A DNA stretch of 64,000 nt from a virus, in the IMG/VR virus record IMGVR_UViG_3300030333_002216, positions 1-64,000 of that record; one strand, 5' to 3'. The stretch's first letter is position 1; every line of letters begins with the position of its first letter. The notes under the pieces are model-generated. The model worked only from the letters and a program-made list of their open reading frames with translations, was not told the origin of the DNA and made no database searches. A program made the translations under genes and the position numbers. Below, one piece after another: positions 37,090 to 45,602 of this stretch.

Positions 37090-37275
37090 TCAATCCATTG
37101 GAGGAATCCCTTGTTCCTCATCTTCCTTTCTTCTTTCTTCCATTTCCCTTTCTATGTCTTCGGGTGTGATTTTAGTGCCGTATCTGCCTTCGGCAGTAGC
37201 AGGTTCTTTTCCTCTGTAATCACCTTCAGTTTCTTTAGGGATTGGAATCTTCTTCAATATATCTTGCCAATTCAT
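37090..37275 (-). CDS. Small tagged protein MNWQDILKK (61 aa)
   Basis: ATG 37275, behind GTGATTGAA, gives MNWQDILKKIPIPKETEGD. The rest is charged and probably disordered, ending EEQGIPPMD. The whole protein is little more than tag plus linker. Not recognised. Confidence 0.55.
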   Translation of the reverse strand: MNWQDILKKIPIPKETEGDYRGKEPATAEGRYGTKITPEDIEREMEERRKEDEEQGIPPMD

Positions 37276-37280
37276 TTCAA

Positions 37281-37829
37281 TCACTCTAAATCGTTTAGTA
37301 GTCCGGCTTCATTGAAGATAAGGTATGCTTCAGGGAAATCCCTTTCCAGATTATCAGTATCGCCACGACTTACTGCCGCCATGAATGCAGACAATTCCCT
37401 GTTTGTTCGATAATCAGTCCATTCATTTTCATAATGCTGACCTTGGAAATCTTCTAAGGCTTCTACTGTTTTTTGGTTTTTATCACCATACTCAAGTTGA
37501 GGGGCTGGGTCTTCCTCGTCCTCTGCATCCCTGTTCCTAGTAAAGTATTCACTTGTGATTGCTTCATATAAATCATCAAAGTGTTCACTGCCAGTTACAT
37601 TCGTGTTCATAAACTTGTCAATGGCTTTCGTAGCCCAATCATCGAGATTATCCTCCTGTGCTACCTTAGCCATTCGTTCTCCTAGTTGATATGTTTCCCA
37701 GTTGAGTTCTTCCATGAAGTTATCATATTTCCATTGTAGCGACTCGCTCTCCTCAAGTAACTCAAGCATTTCTTTAGGCATATACTCGTCTTCATTACCA
37801 TACAACTTTAGTATGTTAAACCAACTCAT
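37281..37829 (-). CDS. Tagged acidic helical protein MSWFNILK (182 aa)
   Basis: N-terminal MSWFNILKLYGNEDEY, then helical acidic sequence (KEMLELLEESESLQWKYDNF) with DDWATKAIDKFMN and a C-terminal EAYLIFNEAGLLNDLE. No catalytic motif is visible. It overlaps the upstream gene by four bases. Confidence 0.55.
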   Translation of the reverse strand: MSWFNILKLYGNEDEYMPKEMLELLEESESLQWKYDNFMEELNWETYQLGERMAKVAQEDNLDDWATKAIDKFMNTNVTGSEHFDDLYEAITSEYFTRNRDAEDEEDPAPQLEYGDKNQKTVEALEDFQGQHYENEWTDYRTNRELSAFMAAVSRGDTDNLERDFPEAYLIFNEAGLLNDLE

Positions 37830-38149
37830 TTCTTCCTCTCCTTCTTAGGGTAAATCTCTTTTCTCAACTGATTGTAGAGTGTCTCGTAATCCTTCCGTAG
37901 TTCGGAGGCTGTGGCAACTAGGTCTAAGTTGTTTTCATCGAACTTCTCAAACTTCTTCTGCATGTTCTTATCGTTCTTCACTAAGTCAAGACCCTTCATC
38001 TCTTCCAACAAATCAGACAATTGCGCTATCTCCTGACCCATGAACTCTGTTGGTTGAGCCGCCTGTAGGAGTTTCTTTATTCTCTTCTTCTGTTTAGGCT
38101 CTAGTTTCTCTACTAGACCATTGGCTTTGAGGATAGATTGCCAACTCAT
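37826..38149 (-). CDS. Tagged helical protein MSWQSILK (107 aa)
   Basis: Starts MSWQSILKANGLVEKLEPKQ and continues as a Lys/Glu-rich helical protein likely to form a coiled coil (LLEEMKGLDLVKNDKNMQKK), ending in a basic IYPKKERKK. Overlaps both neighbours by four bases. Not recognised. Confidence 0.55.
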   Translation of the reverse strand: MSWQSILKANGLVEKLEPKQKKRIKKLLQAAQPTEFMGQEIAQLSDLLEEMKGLDLVKNDKNMQKKFEKFDENNLDLVATASELRKDYETLYNQLRKEIYPKKERKK

Positions 38150-39324
38150 TCAGACTCCTCCTCTTTATCCCACACATCATGTGCGTCTATTATATTTCTG
38201 AATTCTCTATGATGTTGGAATGGTCTTGGACTCTCTATCTCTTCTAGTTCCTTCAATACTTTCTCATTAACCCAATCATCCGTCTTTGTTATCTCAAAGA
38301 CATGCATCAGGAACTCTATTGCTGTTAGATACTTCTCGATGTTATCTTCTGTCTTCTCATCGGGTTCTTCAGCATCCAGATAGTCATCATGCATCTCCAT
38401 GACATCTTCTATTAGAATGTAGAGCGCACTCTCTAACTCATCGAATGAGTCCTCTTCAAACAATACTGGGAATTTCTCTAGTAGGTTGTCCTCTGGTATC
38501 AAGTGGAAAATCTGGTCAAGGTTCTTCTCATCGAATTGTATGTGTTGTTCTAATCTTCCTCTAGAAATATCCTTATCAGAGCCACGCATTATTTCTAAGC
38601 CTAAGAAGTTCATCAAGTCCTCCCAGACCTCTTTGGAGGGTTTGCCATTATACTTCTTGTATGCTGGTTCCTCTCCTTCCATCCACTCAAAGGACTCCTT
38701 ATCGAATCTAGAAGCATTCGGGGATTCAAGGAACATCTCTCTGACCGCACCTGCTACTGGCTCACCGTAATACAGGAAGGCATCTATCTTGTCCTTGTAG
38801 GAAGCGAAGTCAGTTCCCCAATCCTTGATGAACTTCTCTTTCTGTGGGAACTTCTCCTCTAACATGGCTGGGTTATCGAACTTGGCCGTCATCCGGAGTA
38901 TCTCTTCCATTGCGTCTACATCGAAGACCCGTTGTTTGAATTGCTCTTTTTGCTTGACTCTGCGTTCCATCTCCTTTACATAGCCTTCTTGCAAGCCTTC
39001 TAGGATTTCTTCTATCTCGCCTCTCAAGGAGTATTCTGCACTCATCATCTCTTCGGGAGTAGTAGCGGATGGCATTGCCTCTATTCTATCTAGAACCTTA
39101 CTTGAATTAGCCATGAAGCCGGGATTGGTTTTCCAATCTCCATCCGCTCTCGCTCTTCTGTCTTTTAGCGGCGCAGGTTGTGCTAGTAGGTTAGGGCCGA
39201 ATTGTTCCTCATCCCATTTGCTAGATGCAGTCCTCAATTGCTTTGGGGTGAGATTCCCCTTGATGTCATAGATGTCATCATGGACTTCCCCACCCTGCTT
39301 TCTGAGGATATCCATGAATGACAA
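38146..39324 (-). CDS. Tagged acidic helical protein MSFMDILR (392 aa)
   Basis: The tag variant MSFMDILRKQGGEVHD replaces Trp by Phe. The rest is acidic, mostly helical, with regularly spaced aromatics (FKDNPAM-like turns, ESFEWMEGEEPAYKKYNG) and a C-terminal FRNIIDAHDVWDKEEE. Resembles in general character the larger tagged proteins at 45.6-50 kb, but no detailed similarity is clear by eye. Confidence 0.55.
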   Translation of the reverse strand: MSFMDILRKQGGEVHDDIYDIKGNLTPKQLRTASSKWDEEQFGPNLLAQPAPLKDRRARADGDWKTNPGFMANSSKVLDRIEAMPSATTPEEMMSAEYSLRGEIEEILEGLQEGYVKEMERRVKQKEQFKQRVFDVDAMEEILRMTAKFDNPAMLEEKFPQKEKFIKDWGTDFASYKDKIDAFLYYGEPVAGAVREMFLESPNASRFDKESFEWMEGEEPAYKKYNGKPSKEVWEDLMNFLGLEIMRGSDKDISRGRLEQHIQFDEKNLDQIFHLIPEDNLLEKFPVLFEEDSFDELESALYILIEDVMEMHDDYLDAEEPDEKTEDNIEKYLTAIEFLMHVFEITKTDDWVNEKVLKELEEIESPRPFQHHREFRNIIDAHDVWDKEEESE

Positions 39325-39336
39325 CTAATCAGCCCC

Positions 39337-39561
39337 CTAGAATGGTATGTTCTCTTTCCTTGGTTTCTTTTTCTTTGGTAGTAAGATTGCATTTGGGATG
39401 TCTGCTGAATCAGGCTTCTCCTTTTTCTTCGTGTTAGGGTCTACCCCGCCCACAGAGAAGTCACGGGTTTTCGTGACCTTATTCTCATGCTCCGCTCTTT
39501 GTCTGTTCCTCGCGGCTTTCAGTTCTCGTTCCAATTGTCTTACTCCTTTTTCTTCGCTCAT
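39337..39561 (-). CDS. Small basic protein (74 aa)
   Basis: Begins MSEEKGVRQLERELKAARNR and is Lys/Arg-rich with a DFSVGGVDPNTKKKEKPD linker and a final LLPKKKKPRKENIPF. It lacks the Trp tag. A strong GGAGGAG ribosome binding site lies in the end of the overlapping 35-residue gene. A nucleic-acid-binding or disordered role is possible. Confidence 0.5.
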   Translation of the reverse strand: MSEEKGVRQLERELKAARNRQRAEHENKVTKTRDFSVGGVDPNTKKKEKPDSADIPNAILLPKKKKPRKENIPF

Positions 39562-39665
39562 TTTTTCAACTCCTCCAAATTCTTTTTGATTCTTTCATCT
39601 GTTTCCGCATTTAACTTGTCAATTTCTTCTTTCCATCTTTTGGCTATCTCAAGCAAATCGCTCAA
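39558..39665 (-). CDS. 35-residue coiled-coil microprotein (TTG start)
   Basis: Between the portal stop and the next gene the minus strand is open from TTG 39665 to TGA 39560-39558. It overlaps the portal stop (TTGA) and the next start (ATGA) at its two ends. The product reads MSDLLEIAKRWKEEIDKL onward and is wholly helical and charged. Precise overlap at both ends and the lack of other content argue for a real gene. The upstream ribosome binding site (AGGCGAG) is only moderate. Confidence 0.5.
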   Translation of the reverse strand: MSDLLEIAKRWKEEIDKLNAETDERIKKNLEELKK

Positions 39666-41299
39666 CCGACTCGCCTCTCTGTTCGCTTATCCACGTTTTC
39701 ATTACCTGCGTCTTTCGGCAATCCACTGAATCTCTTATCAGGCCCAACGCTCATACTAGGCTTATTCCTAGATTTTACCTCTGCTGGTTTACCCGCATCT
39801 GCCATTGAGGGTTTATTACCCGCTTCCATCATCTGCCCTAAATGACCAGCATCGATATTGGTTCCAGCGTATGGGTCTAGTTCTATTTCTTCTTGTTCCT
39901 GTTGGTCTTCTGGTTGTGGTGGCTTCACATAGGTGAAACGTCCTTCGTCATCCATATTGACCTCAAATCCAAGGTTCTTGATAGCGGATGCAACGTTGAC
40001 TTCAATCTCCCTCTTACGGAGTTTGGCTATCTCATCCTCTTCCTCGGAAGGTGGGAGTTTCAGTTCCCAATCCAAGATTCCGAATTCCTTCGTGACGAAT
40101 GGGAAGACGTAGTTGTTCCAGATTGTCTGAGCCATCTCAACCGCTCTGTTCGTAACTAGAATCTGCATACCCTCGTTGTTCAGACCACCACTTGCAGAGT
40201 TATCTGCCATGAAGACCTTGCTCACTCCATAGAAACCCGATATCCTATCTCTCAAGTCATCCTTGACAGAGATGTAATCCATCTCCTTGAGGCTATCCAT
40301 GAACTTCACCCACTCAATCGAACCCTTACCGTTCTCTGCCTCGATTCCCATTACAGGAATGAAGTGTGGGTCAGTCTCCATCTTCTCCTTGACGCTTCGC
40401 CAGAAGGACTTCATGGAGTCAATGTTTCTAGTCTGAACTGCGAGCAATCCCTTCGGCATTCTCGCTTTGGTGTATGATGAGTTAACGTAGTTCTCCATTG
40501 CGATTAGCGTAGTCACATGGTTCCATAGTGTGATTATTGGGGATAGCCCATACATCCTACCGGGAGAGTATTTGCTGAAATGCAACACCTCTCCCTTCGT
40601 GAAGTATTGCTCCTCTCCCTTCACTCTATTGACATAGTGAACTGGATGAAGTTCTGAGTTGCATTCCTCACAGAGTCCAGTCGCACTAGTTTCTATTCTA
40701 TCTCTGTGCTTTACGCAGACATAGCCACCTTTGCCCCTCTCTCCTAGTTCGTTAGAGTAGATGTGCATAGTAACAGGGTCACCGCGATAGACCTCCTTGA
40801 TTCTATGCATACGAATCTGATTGTTATTATCCATGAAGTATTCCTTGACTAGAACCAAATAAGCATCATCCATGATGTTCAAGTCATCTTCCAATTCCTT
40901 CAATACGTCAATGAACAGTTGTTCGGATTTGTTGACATAGCCCTCTAGGAACTTCTGCGCATACTTCAATTGCTCAGGATTGGGCTTCTCTAGATTGGGG
41001 GATTCACACTCAGAACACTGCTCTACTGGTGATTGGTGTTCCTTACCGCAATCCATGCACTTCTTGACGAACTTCTCTTCCCAGAGATACCCTCTTCGGA
41101 ATACCTCGTTCTTCAATTGGGTTACACATGTCCTGACAATCACTGACTGTTGGGCAATGTGATAGATAACAGGTGAAGTCAATAGGTATGATGTGTCCTT
41201 CTCTTGAATCCCCGGATTGTATACAGTCCTATCTGCTGGCTTAGGGGTAGTTCTCCTAAACAAATTTCCAATGCTGAATCTCCTTTTCTCGTCTGCCAT
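39662..41299 (-). CDS. Portal protein with two zinc knuckles (545 aa)
   Basis: It lies in the terminase-portal-protease order and shows portal-like helices and strands (YLLTSPVIYHIAQQSVIVRT, YVNSSYTKARMPKGLLAVQT, DLRDRISGFYGVSKVFM, NEGMQILVTNRAVEMAQTIW). It forms the dodecameric channel through which DNA is packaged. Unusual are two zinc sites: C81, C84, C95, C98 and C195, H198, C210, C213. These would sit in the wing or clip region. The C-terminus after 470 is low complexity. Start ATG two bases after the preceding stop. Confidence 0.8.
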   Translation of the reverse strand: MADEKRRFSIGNLFRRTTPKPADRTVYNPGIQEKDTSYLLTSPVIYHIAQQSVIVRTCVTQLKNEVFRRGYLWEEKFVKKCMDCGKEHQSPVEQCSECESPNLEKPNPEQLKYAQKFLEGYVNKSEQLFIDVLKELEDDLNIMDDAYLVLVKEYFMDNNNQIRMHRIKEVYRGDPVTMHIYSNELGERGKGGYVCVKHRDRIETSATGLCEECNSELHPVHYVNRVKGEEQYFTKGEVLHFSKYSPGRMYGLSPIITLWNHVTTLIAMENYVNSSYTKARMPKGLLAVQTRNIDSMKSFWRSVKEKMETDPHFIPVMGIEAENGKGSIEWVKFMDSLKEMDYISVKDDLRDRISGFYGVSKVFMADNSASGGLNNEGMQILVTNRAVEMAQTIWNNYVFPFVTKEFGILDWELKLPPSEEEDEIAKLRKREIEVNVASAIKNLGFEVNMDDEGRFTYVKPPQPEDQQEQEEIELDPYAGTNIDAGHLGQMMEAGNKPSMADAGKPAEVKSRNKPSMSVGPDKRFSGLPKDAGNENVDKRTERRVG

Positions 41300-41301
41300 G
41301 C

Positions 41302-42753
41302 CTATTCATCCTCCAATACCTTATGCTCAAAAAGATAGTCAGACGCATCATCCACTGAACTCCACTCGTCTTCTGACAAATCGTGTTCCTCTGCAATTTC
41401 CTCTAAGTCATCAATGGCCTCATCTGCACCCTTGATGACTCCCTCGATTACATCCATCTCTGTCATCTTAGAGTTATCATGAAACTTGGAAACTGTCTCT
41501 ATGTCTATCCCATATTTAGCGAAGTCATAATTCGTGTTATCCTTGTGGTTCTCATACTTCATCAGTTGGAAGAGTTCTTCTCTTCTAGGCTTATACCAAT
41601 CGGCCTTCTTATGGGATTTCTTCATTCTCAGCAACTCAAGGAGAATGTCAGCATTAGTTCCCTTCATCTTGAGGAATGGTCGGCACTTGGTCAATATCTC
41701 ATTAACATCTGCCGCAGAGTAAAAGTTCAGTCTATTCACAGGCTTCGTGTCTTGTGGGGATTTTTGGTCTAAGTGCAGTCTACCACAACCTAGCGACTTG
41801 TGCATCTCTAGCATGAATGCCTTCCCCCTATCGCCAGTGGCAACGAGTCCAACTCTTGGATTAAAATTTTTGTCCATTGTAATGTATCCATCTGAGTCAA
41901 TGAAAGCGGCAGTGTATGCATAGATGTCCTTCTTAATGTCATCACTGAACTTGTAGAACGCACCATCAACCGTGGTGATATTCTGAGTCCTAGCCATCTT
42001 AGAGATAATGCTAGGTGACGTTTTCTTGAAGAGGTTCTTCGGTAGTCTCTCATGTATCTGCCTAGCAGATATTCCCGGTTCCTCACATACCGCATGTAGA
42101 ATCTCTTGCTTGATGATATCCTTCGGGCCAATGCTTGGCATGTGTTCCTTGATTATCTTCTTGAACTCCTTCTTGCTATTGGTCATCTCCTTGGTTAGTG
42201 AAGAGTATCTAGAGTTGTATGGGCTTTCCTCTCTATCCAATCTCGCTTCCCAATATTTGCAGAGGGAGTCCAATGCTTCTCTACGAGTGTTCTCATCGTG
42301 GATGTATGAGAGTTTGATTAGTTGCTCCTCGGAACAAACCATCTCCTTGACCACAGGTTTGTATTTGGCAAGCCAGTATATCTTCTCTATTGTCTCATCC
42401 AAATGGGATGCATAGCCCTTGATGAGATTGTCAATGGATTGTGTAATCTTGACTTTCTCCTCGCCCTTCAGAGTCCTACGGTAGTTCTTGAGTTCCTTGA
42501 TTAACGATGGGATGTCTTTTCCCTCTACCTCGTATTTCTTGAAATCCTCATTTAGTTGCTTCTTAGCATCGGATAGGGAAACCTTGTTCTCTACTGCGAA
42601 TTTCTTCTCAATGTCAAAATGGTTTGATACGGGTTGGTCAGACAACCAAGAACGTTTTAATTCCTCAGTTAGTCTCTGTTGCTCTTCTATGAGTGTTGCT
42701 TCTTCATCAGCAAGAGCGGCAACTTCCCTTAGTTTGTCTCCCTTCTCACTCAT
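41302..42753 (-). CDS. LAGLIDADG-like endonuclease-fold protein with helical N-terminus (483 aa)
   Basis: Residues 278-292 (YAYTAAFIDSDGYIT) match a LAGLIDADG helix and the strand after it. A GLVATGDRGKAFMLEMHKSL, GCGRL and RLNFYSAADVNEIL pattern follows, ending FLKMKGTNADILLELLRM, all characteristic of a single LAGLIDADG domain. A winged-helix-like segment lies at 210-270 (KQEILHAVCEEPGISARQIH). Residues 1-205 are helical and charged. It stands between terminase and portal rather than inside either. It may be a free-standing homing endonuclease, or a domesticated DNA-binding packaging factor; the first catalytic acid appears present. Confidence 0.65.
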   Translation of the reverse strand: MSEKGDKLREVAALADEEATLIEEQQRLTEELKRSWLSDQPVSNHFDIEKKFAVENKVSLSDAKKQLNEDFKKYEVEGKDIPSLIKELKNYRRTLKGEEKVKITQSIDNLIKGYASHLDETIEKIYWLAKYKPVVKEMVCSEEQLIKLSYIHDENTRREALDSLCKYWEARLDREESPYNSRYSSLTKEMTNSKKEFKKIIKEHMPSIGPKDIIKQEILHAVCEEPGISARQIHERLPKNLFKKTSPSIISKMARTQNITTVDGAFYKFSDDIKKDIYAYTAAFIDSDGYITMDKNFNPRVGLVATGDRGKAFMLEMHKSLGCGRLHLDQKSPQDTKPVNRLNFYSAADVNEILTKCRPFLKMKGTNADILLELLRMKKSHKKADWYKPRREELFQLMKYENHKDNTNYDFAKYGIDIETVSKFHDNSKMTEMDVIEGVIKGADEAIDDLEEIAEEHDLSEDEWSSVDDASDYLFEHKVLEDE

Positions 42754-42761
42754 AGTATCAC

Positions 42762-44204
42762 CTAGATATTCAACCCCATTATTCCTCCGGGCATAACGTT
42801 GCCCATAGGCCTTACAGGAGTCGTATCAAACAAGTCCATATCATCTAGGAGGATAAAGTTCTCGCTTGGTGATTGGGTGGCGGCATTGGCTAGAGCGAGG
42901 CTCATAACCAAGTCGTCATGTGCGCCAACTCCTTCAAAGCGACCAGACTCCGTGATGCTGAACATGGATAGTTCCTCAATCAACAGGTTAGTCAACCTTC
43001 TGCTGGCATTATCGCCATAGGGGAAATTCAATTTTCCATTCTCTATGTTCATTTGTAGGTTGAGTATTATCTCTTGCTTCTTCTTACGAGTGGTGTCGAA
43101 GTCCTTAATGTTCAAGTCAGAAATGCTTCTCAACTCCTGAGTGAATGCCTTGGCGAAAGTGTTAGTCTCATAGAGAACCACTTCCGGTTGGAATATCTTA
43201 CCAATCAGTCTAATCTTCTCTATGTTCTCCCTGAACTCAACGTTCTTTGCTCGGTCTACATGGACAATGGTTTTGTTTGCCTCATCATCCACTTCCAAGA
43301 CTGTTATCACATTGTAGTCACCATCAGTGGATATCGCTGGGTCAACCCCAACGTAATACTTGTATCCCTTATCTTTCCTATTTCCTAGTTTCAAAACGTA
43401 TTCCTTATTCTTACAATTCTGTATGAATTCTGGATTGAACAGTGAGGTTCCAGTTGATATGGGAACACACAGATACTCACGGGTAAACTTGAGGGAGCCA
43501 ATCTCAGCCTTCCTCTGTAGCAGAGCATCGGCATCCCATCTCTCAGGCCATAATGGTTCATTCAATGCATTGAAGCAAGGATACTTGGTTACGGTATATG
43601 CTGGGTTCTCCTCAAGTTGAGCGAATATGTCAGTGTATGTGAATGGAGTGCCAATCATTCGTAGGTTGGATGTATGGTGAAGAGTGGGTATCATGTCACC
43701 AAAGAACCAGTCAGTCACTCTTTGGATAGCGGCTAGGCTGAACTCCTTCAACGGGTCGTCAATGATAATTTCCTGTGGGTGGAGTCCTCTAATCTGAGAG
43801 CCAACTGACCTCTCTAGGATTGCATTGCCATTGGTTAGTTGTATGTTACCAATTGCCCAGTTCCTACTGGGGCGGAACTTCTTCAATGCCGGATGATTGA
43901 ACATCCTGTCTATCTCACGCATGTGAACAAGAGTCTGCTTCTGGTTCGATGAGATGTATAGCATCTGAAACGGAGGCTCTTGGAAGATTAGATTCCAAAC
44001 AACCCAACTGTGCATGAAGACGGACTTGCCGTGGTCACGACTACAGATGATGACAGTCCTATCAGTTGTCTGCATTGACTCAAGCCATTCCTCCATGTAT
44101 GGTGGGAACATCATACCGAGGACGTTCTGGAAGAAGTATGGGAAGGATGTCTTGGACATCTCCATGTCCATTGCAGAAACGAAGTCCATGTCATCTAGTT
44201 CCAT
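42762..44204 (-). CDS. terL: Terminase large subunit (480 aa)
   Basis: ATPase: Walker A variant CSRDHGKS (54-61), Walker B EIIIDD (145-150), coupling region LRMIGTPFTYTD (181-192). Nuclease (RNase H fold): VGVDPA with Asp288, LYETNTF with Glu346, and GAHDDL with Asp430/431. Full length for the family with no inserted intein or intron. It packages DNA through the portal and cuts the concatemer. The start overlaps the preceding stop. Confidence 0.93.
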   Translation of the reverse strand: MELDDMDFVSAMDMEMSKTSFPYFFQNVLGMMFPPYMEEWLESMQTTDRTVIICSRDHGKSVFMHSWVVWNLIFQEPPFQMLYISSNQKQTLVHMREIDRMFNHPALKKFRPSRNWAIGNIQLTNGNAILERSVGSQIRGLHPQEIIIDDPLKEFSLAAIQRVTDWFFGDMIPTLHHTSNLRMIGTPFTYTDIFAQLEENPAYTVTKYPCFNALNEPLWPERWDADALLQRKAEIGSLKFTREYLCVPISTGTSLFNPEFIQNCKNKEYVLKLGNRKDKGYKYYVGVDPAISTDGDYNVITVLEVDDEANKTIVHVDRAKNVEFRENIEKIRLIGKIFQPEVVLYETNTFAKAFTQELRSISDLNIKDFDTTRKKKQEIILNLQMNIENGKLNFPYGDNASRRLTNLLIEELSMFSITESGRFEGVGAHDDLVMSLALANAATQSPSENFILLDDMDLFDTTPVRPMGNVMPGGIMGLNI

Positions 44205-45025
44205 CAGGTCTTACCTCCAAATGGATTAGGTGGCCCTCCTCCTCCTTTTCGCCTTCTCTTGTTATCGATTTGCTTCTTATCTCCACCCAGTGCCTTTGTT
44301 CTTTTCTGTTCTAGCCGTTCTATCTCAGTCCTTCGGAATTCATACTGACCATCGCCTTTGTATTTGTTCCCTAACTCTCGTTTTTTCTTTTTGTATTTCC
44401 TTTGTTTCTTTTTATATGACTCCAAGTCTTCCTCATCTTGCTCTGTCCAAGTAACTTCAGGCTCTTCCTCTTCTTGTCCCTTGATGTTCTCCCATCTCTC
44501 GGTATCATTCGGCCAAAGAGGGAAAATATCAGTGACCTCATTAGCCTCCATCTTTGCTTCTATGTTGCCTATTGGGTCATCATATGCATTAACGTCTGTG
44601 GGATATACACTATCGAAAACAACTATCCCTCTGGGTGCATCATTATGTCCGAATCCTGTAGGTTTAGGTCGCGCTTCTCCTCCTCTTACTTGAAAAAGGC
44701 CACTACCGGGTAATTCCCTGTTCAAGGGAACCCTTCTCCATGTGACGATATAATCCTCGTTATCAGGAGCGGCGAATGAGAAATTCAAATCCCACTCCTC
44801 ACCTTTGGCCCCTATTTGCCTCCTGACTACTTGGAGGTCATCCTTGTCTAGTGCGCCTACTGATTCTGATTTTCCCTCAAAATGCGGTCTGGTCATCGTG
44901 GTGTTTCTCACACTGTAGCCGTGGTCACTCTTTGGGGTCTGTTTGTCTTTGTAATGGGTATCGCTGAATTCTACAGCATTGAGCAGTTCCTTGCCACTGA
45001 TTTTGAGAATATCGAACCAACTCAT
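44204..45025 (-). CDS. Tagged protein MSWFDILK with basic tail (273 aa)
   Basis: N-terminal MSWFDILKISGKELLNAVEF. The middle looks like a small beta-containing domain (YIVTWRRVPLNRELPGSGLF, FDSVYPTDVNAYDDP). The last 90 residues are very basic and helical (YKKKQRKYKKKKRELGNKYK), suited to contact DNA in the head. It lies directly upstream of the terminase. Not recognised. Confidence 0.55.
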   Translation of the reverse strand: MSWFDILKISGKELLNAVEFSDTHYKDKQTPKSDHGYSVRNTTMTRPHFEGKSESVGALDKDDLQVVRRQIGAKGEEWDLNFSFAAPDNEDYIVTWRRVPLNRELPGSGLFQVRGGEARPKPTGFGHNDAPRGIVVFDSVYPTDVNAYDDPIGNIEAKMEANEVTDIFPLWPNDTERWENIKGQEEEEPEVTWTEQDEEDLESYKKKQRKYKKKKRELGNKYKGDGQYEFRRTEIERLEQKRTKALGGDKKQIDNKRRRKGGGGPPNPFGGKT

Positions 45026-45034
45026 ACTAACACC

Positions 45035-45598
45035 TCATGCCGACTTCTTGATTTTGTAGAACCACTTGGCAACAGGCTTGTAGTAGAGTTTCCTAATTGC
45101 GGTTGTCTCACTTTCTTCGTTCTCCAACATTGTGAAGACCTCCCTTATGTCATCAGGAATGTCATCTTGGTTAATGACGTTGTTATTTGAGTCGAATTGT
45201 ATCGGCTGGAATCCTTGTCTCTCAAACACACCAAGACCTCTTTTTTTAGCCGCTCCTACTATTGGCCTGTTGCTGTGCATGTCAATGACTTTGTTTGATA
45301 TCCAACTACCAGCACCTTTTGTCTCTTCCTCGCTAAGACCAGATTCCGCCGCGTGGCTTACCAGCCCAGTTAGAAGATAGATATCCTTGTATCCTCCGAT
45401 GCCTTGAACAGCCAATGGCTTGCCCTCTTCCACTGTTGGATAATATGCTATCCAATAGTTCGGGTTTATCGTAGCAAAAGGAGTGTTGTTGAGTTTCTCG
45501 TATCTCTCTGCTCTCGTTTTGTAATCTATGCCATGTTCTGCAAAACGTGCTTTGACTTCATCTTCTGATATTGGCCCTGCCATTTGGAATTCTGTCAT
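45035..45598 (-). CDS. GNAT-acetyltransferase-like protein (187 aa)
   Basis: The order of elements suggests a GNAT fold: strand YWIAYYP, strands around LAVQGIGGYKDIYLLTGLVS, a helix with KGAGSWISNKVIDMH, then GAAKKRGLGVFERQGFQPI, which resembles the closing strand pair of GNAT enzymes. The usual Q/RxxGxG/A acetyl-CoA loop is not obvious, so activity is uncertain. The C-terminus KWFYKIKKSA resembles the shared tag placed at the end. If packaged, it could modify host or virion proteins. Confidence 0.45.
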   Translation of the reverse strand: MTEFQMAGPISEDEVKARFAEHGIDYKTRAERYEKLNNTPFATINPNYWIAYYPTVEEGKPLAVQGIGGYKDIYLLTGLVSHAAESGLSEEETKGAGSWISNKVIDMHSNRPIVGAAKKRGLGVFERQGFQPIQFDSNNNVINQDDIPDDIREVFTMLENEESETTAIRKLYYKPVAKWFYKIKKSA

Positions 45599-45602
45599 TT
45601 AA

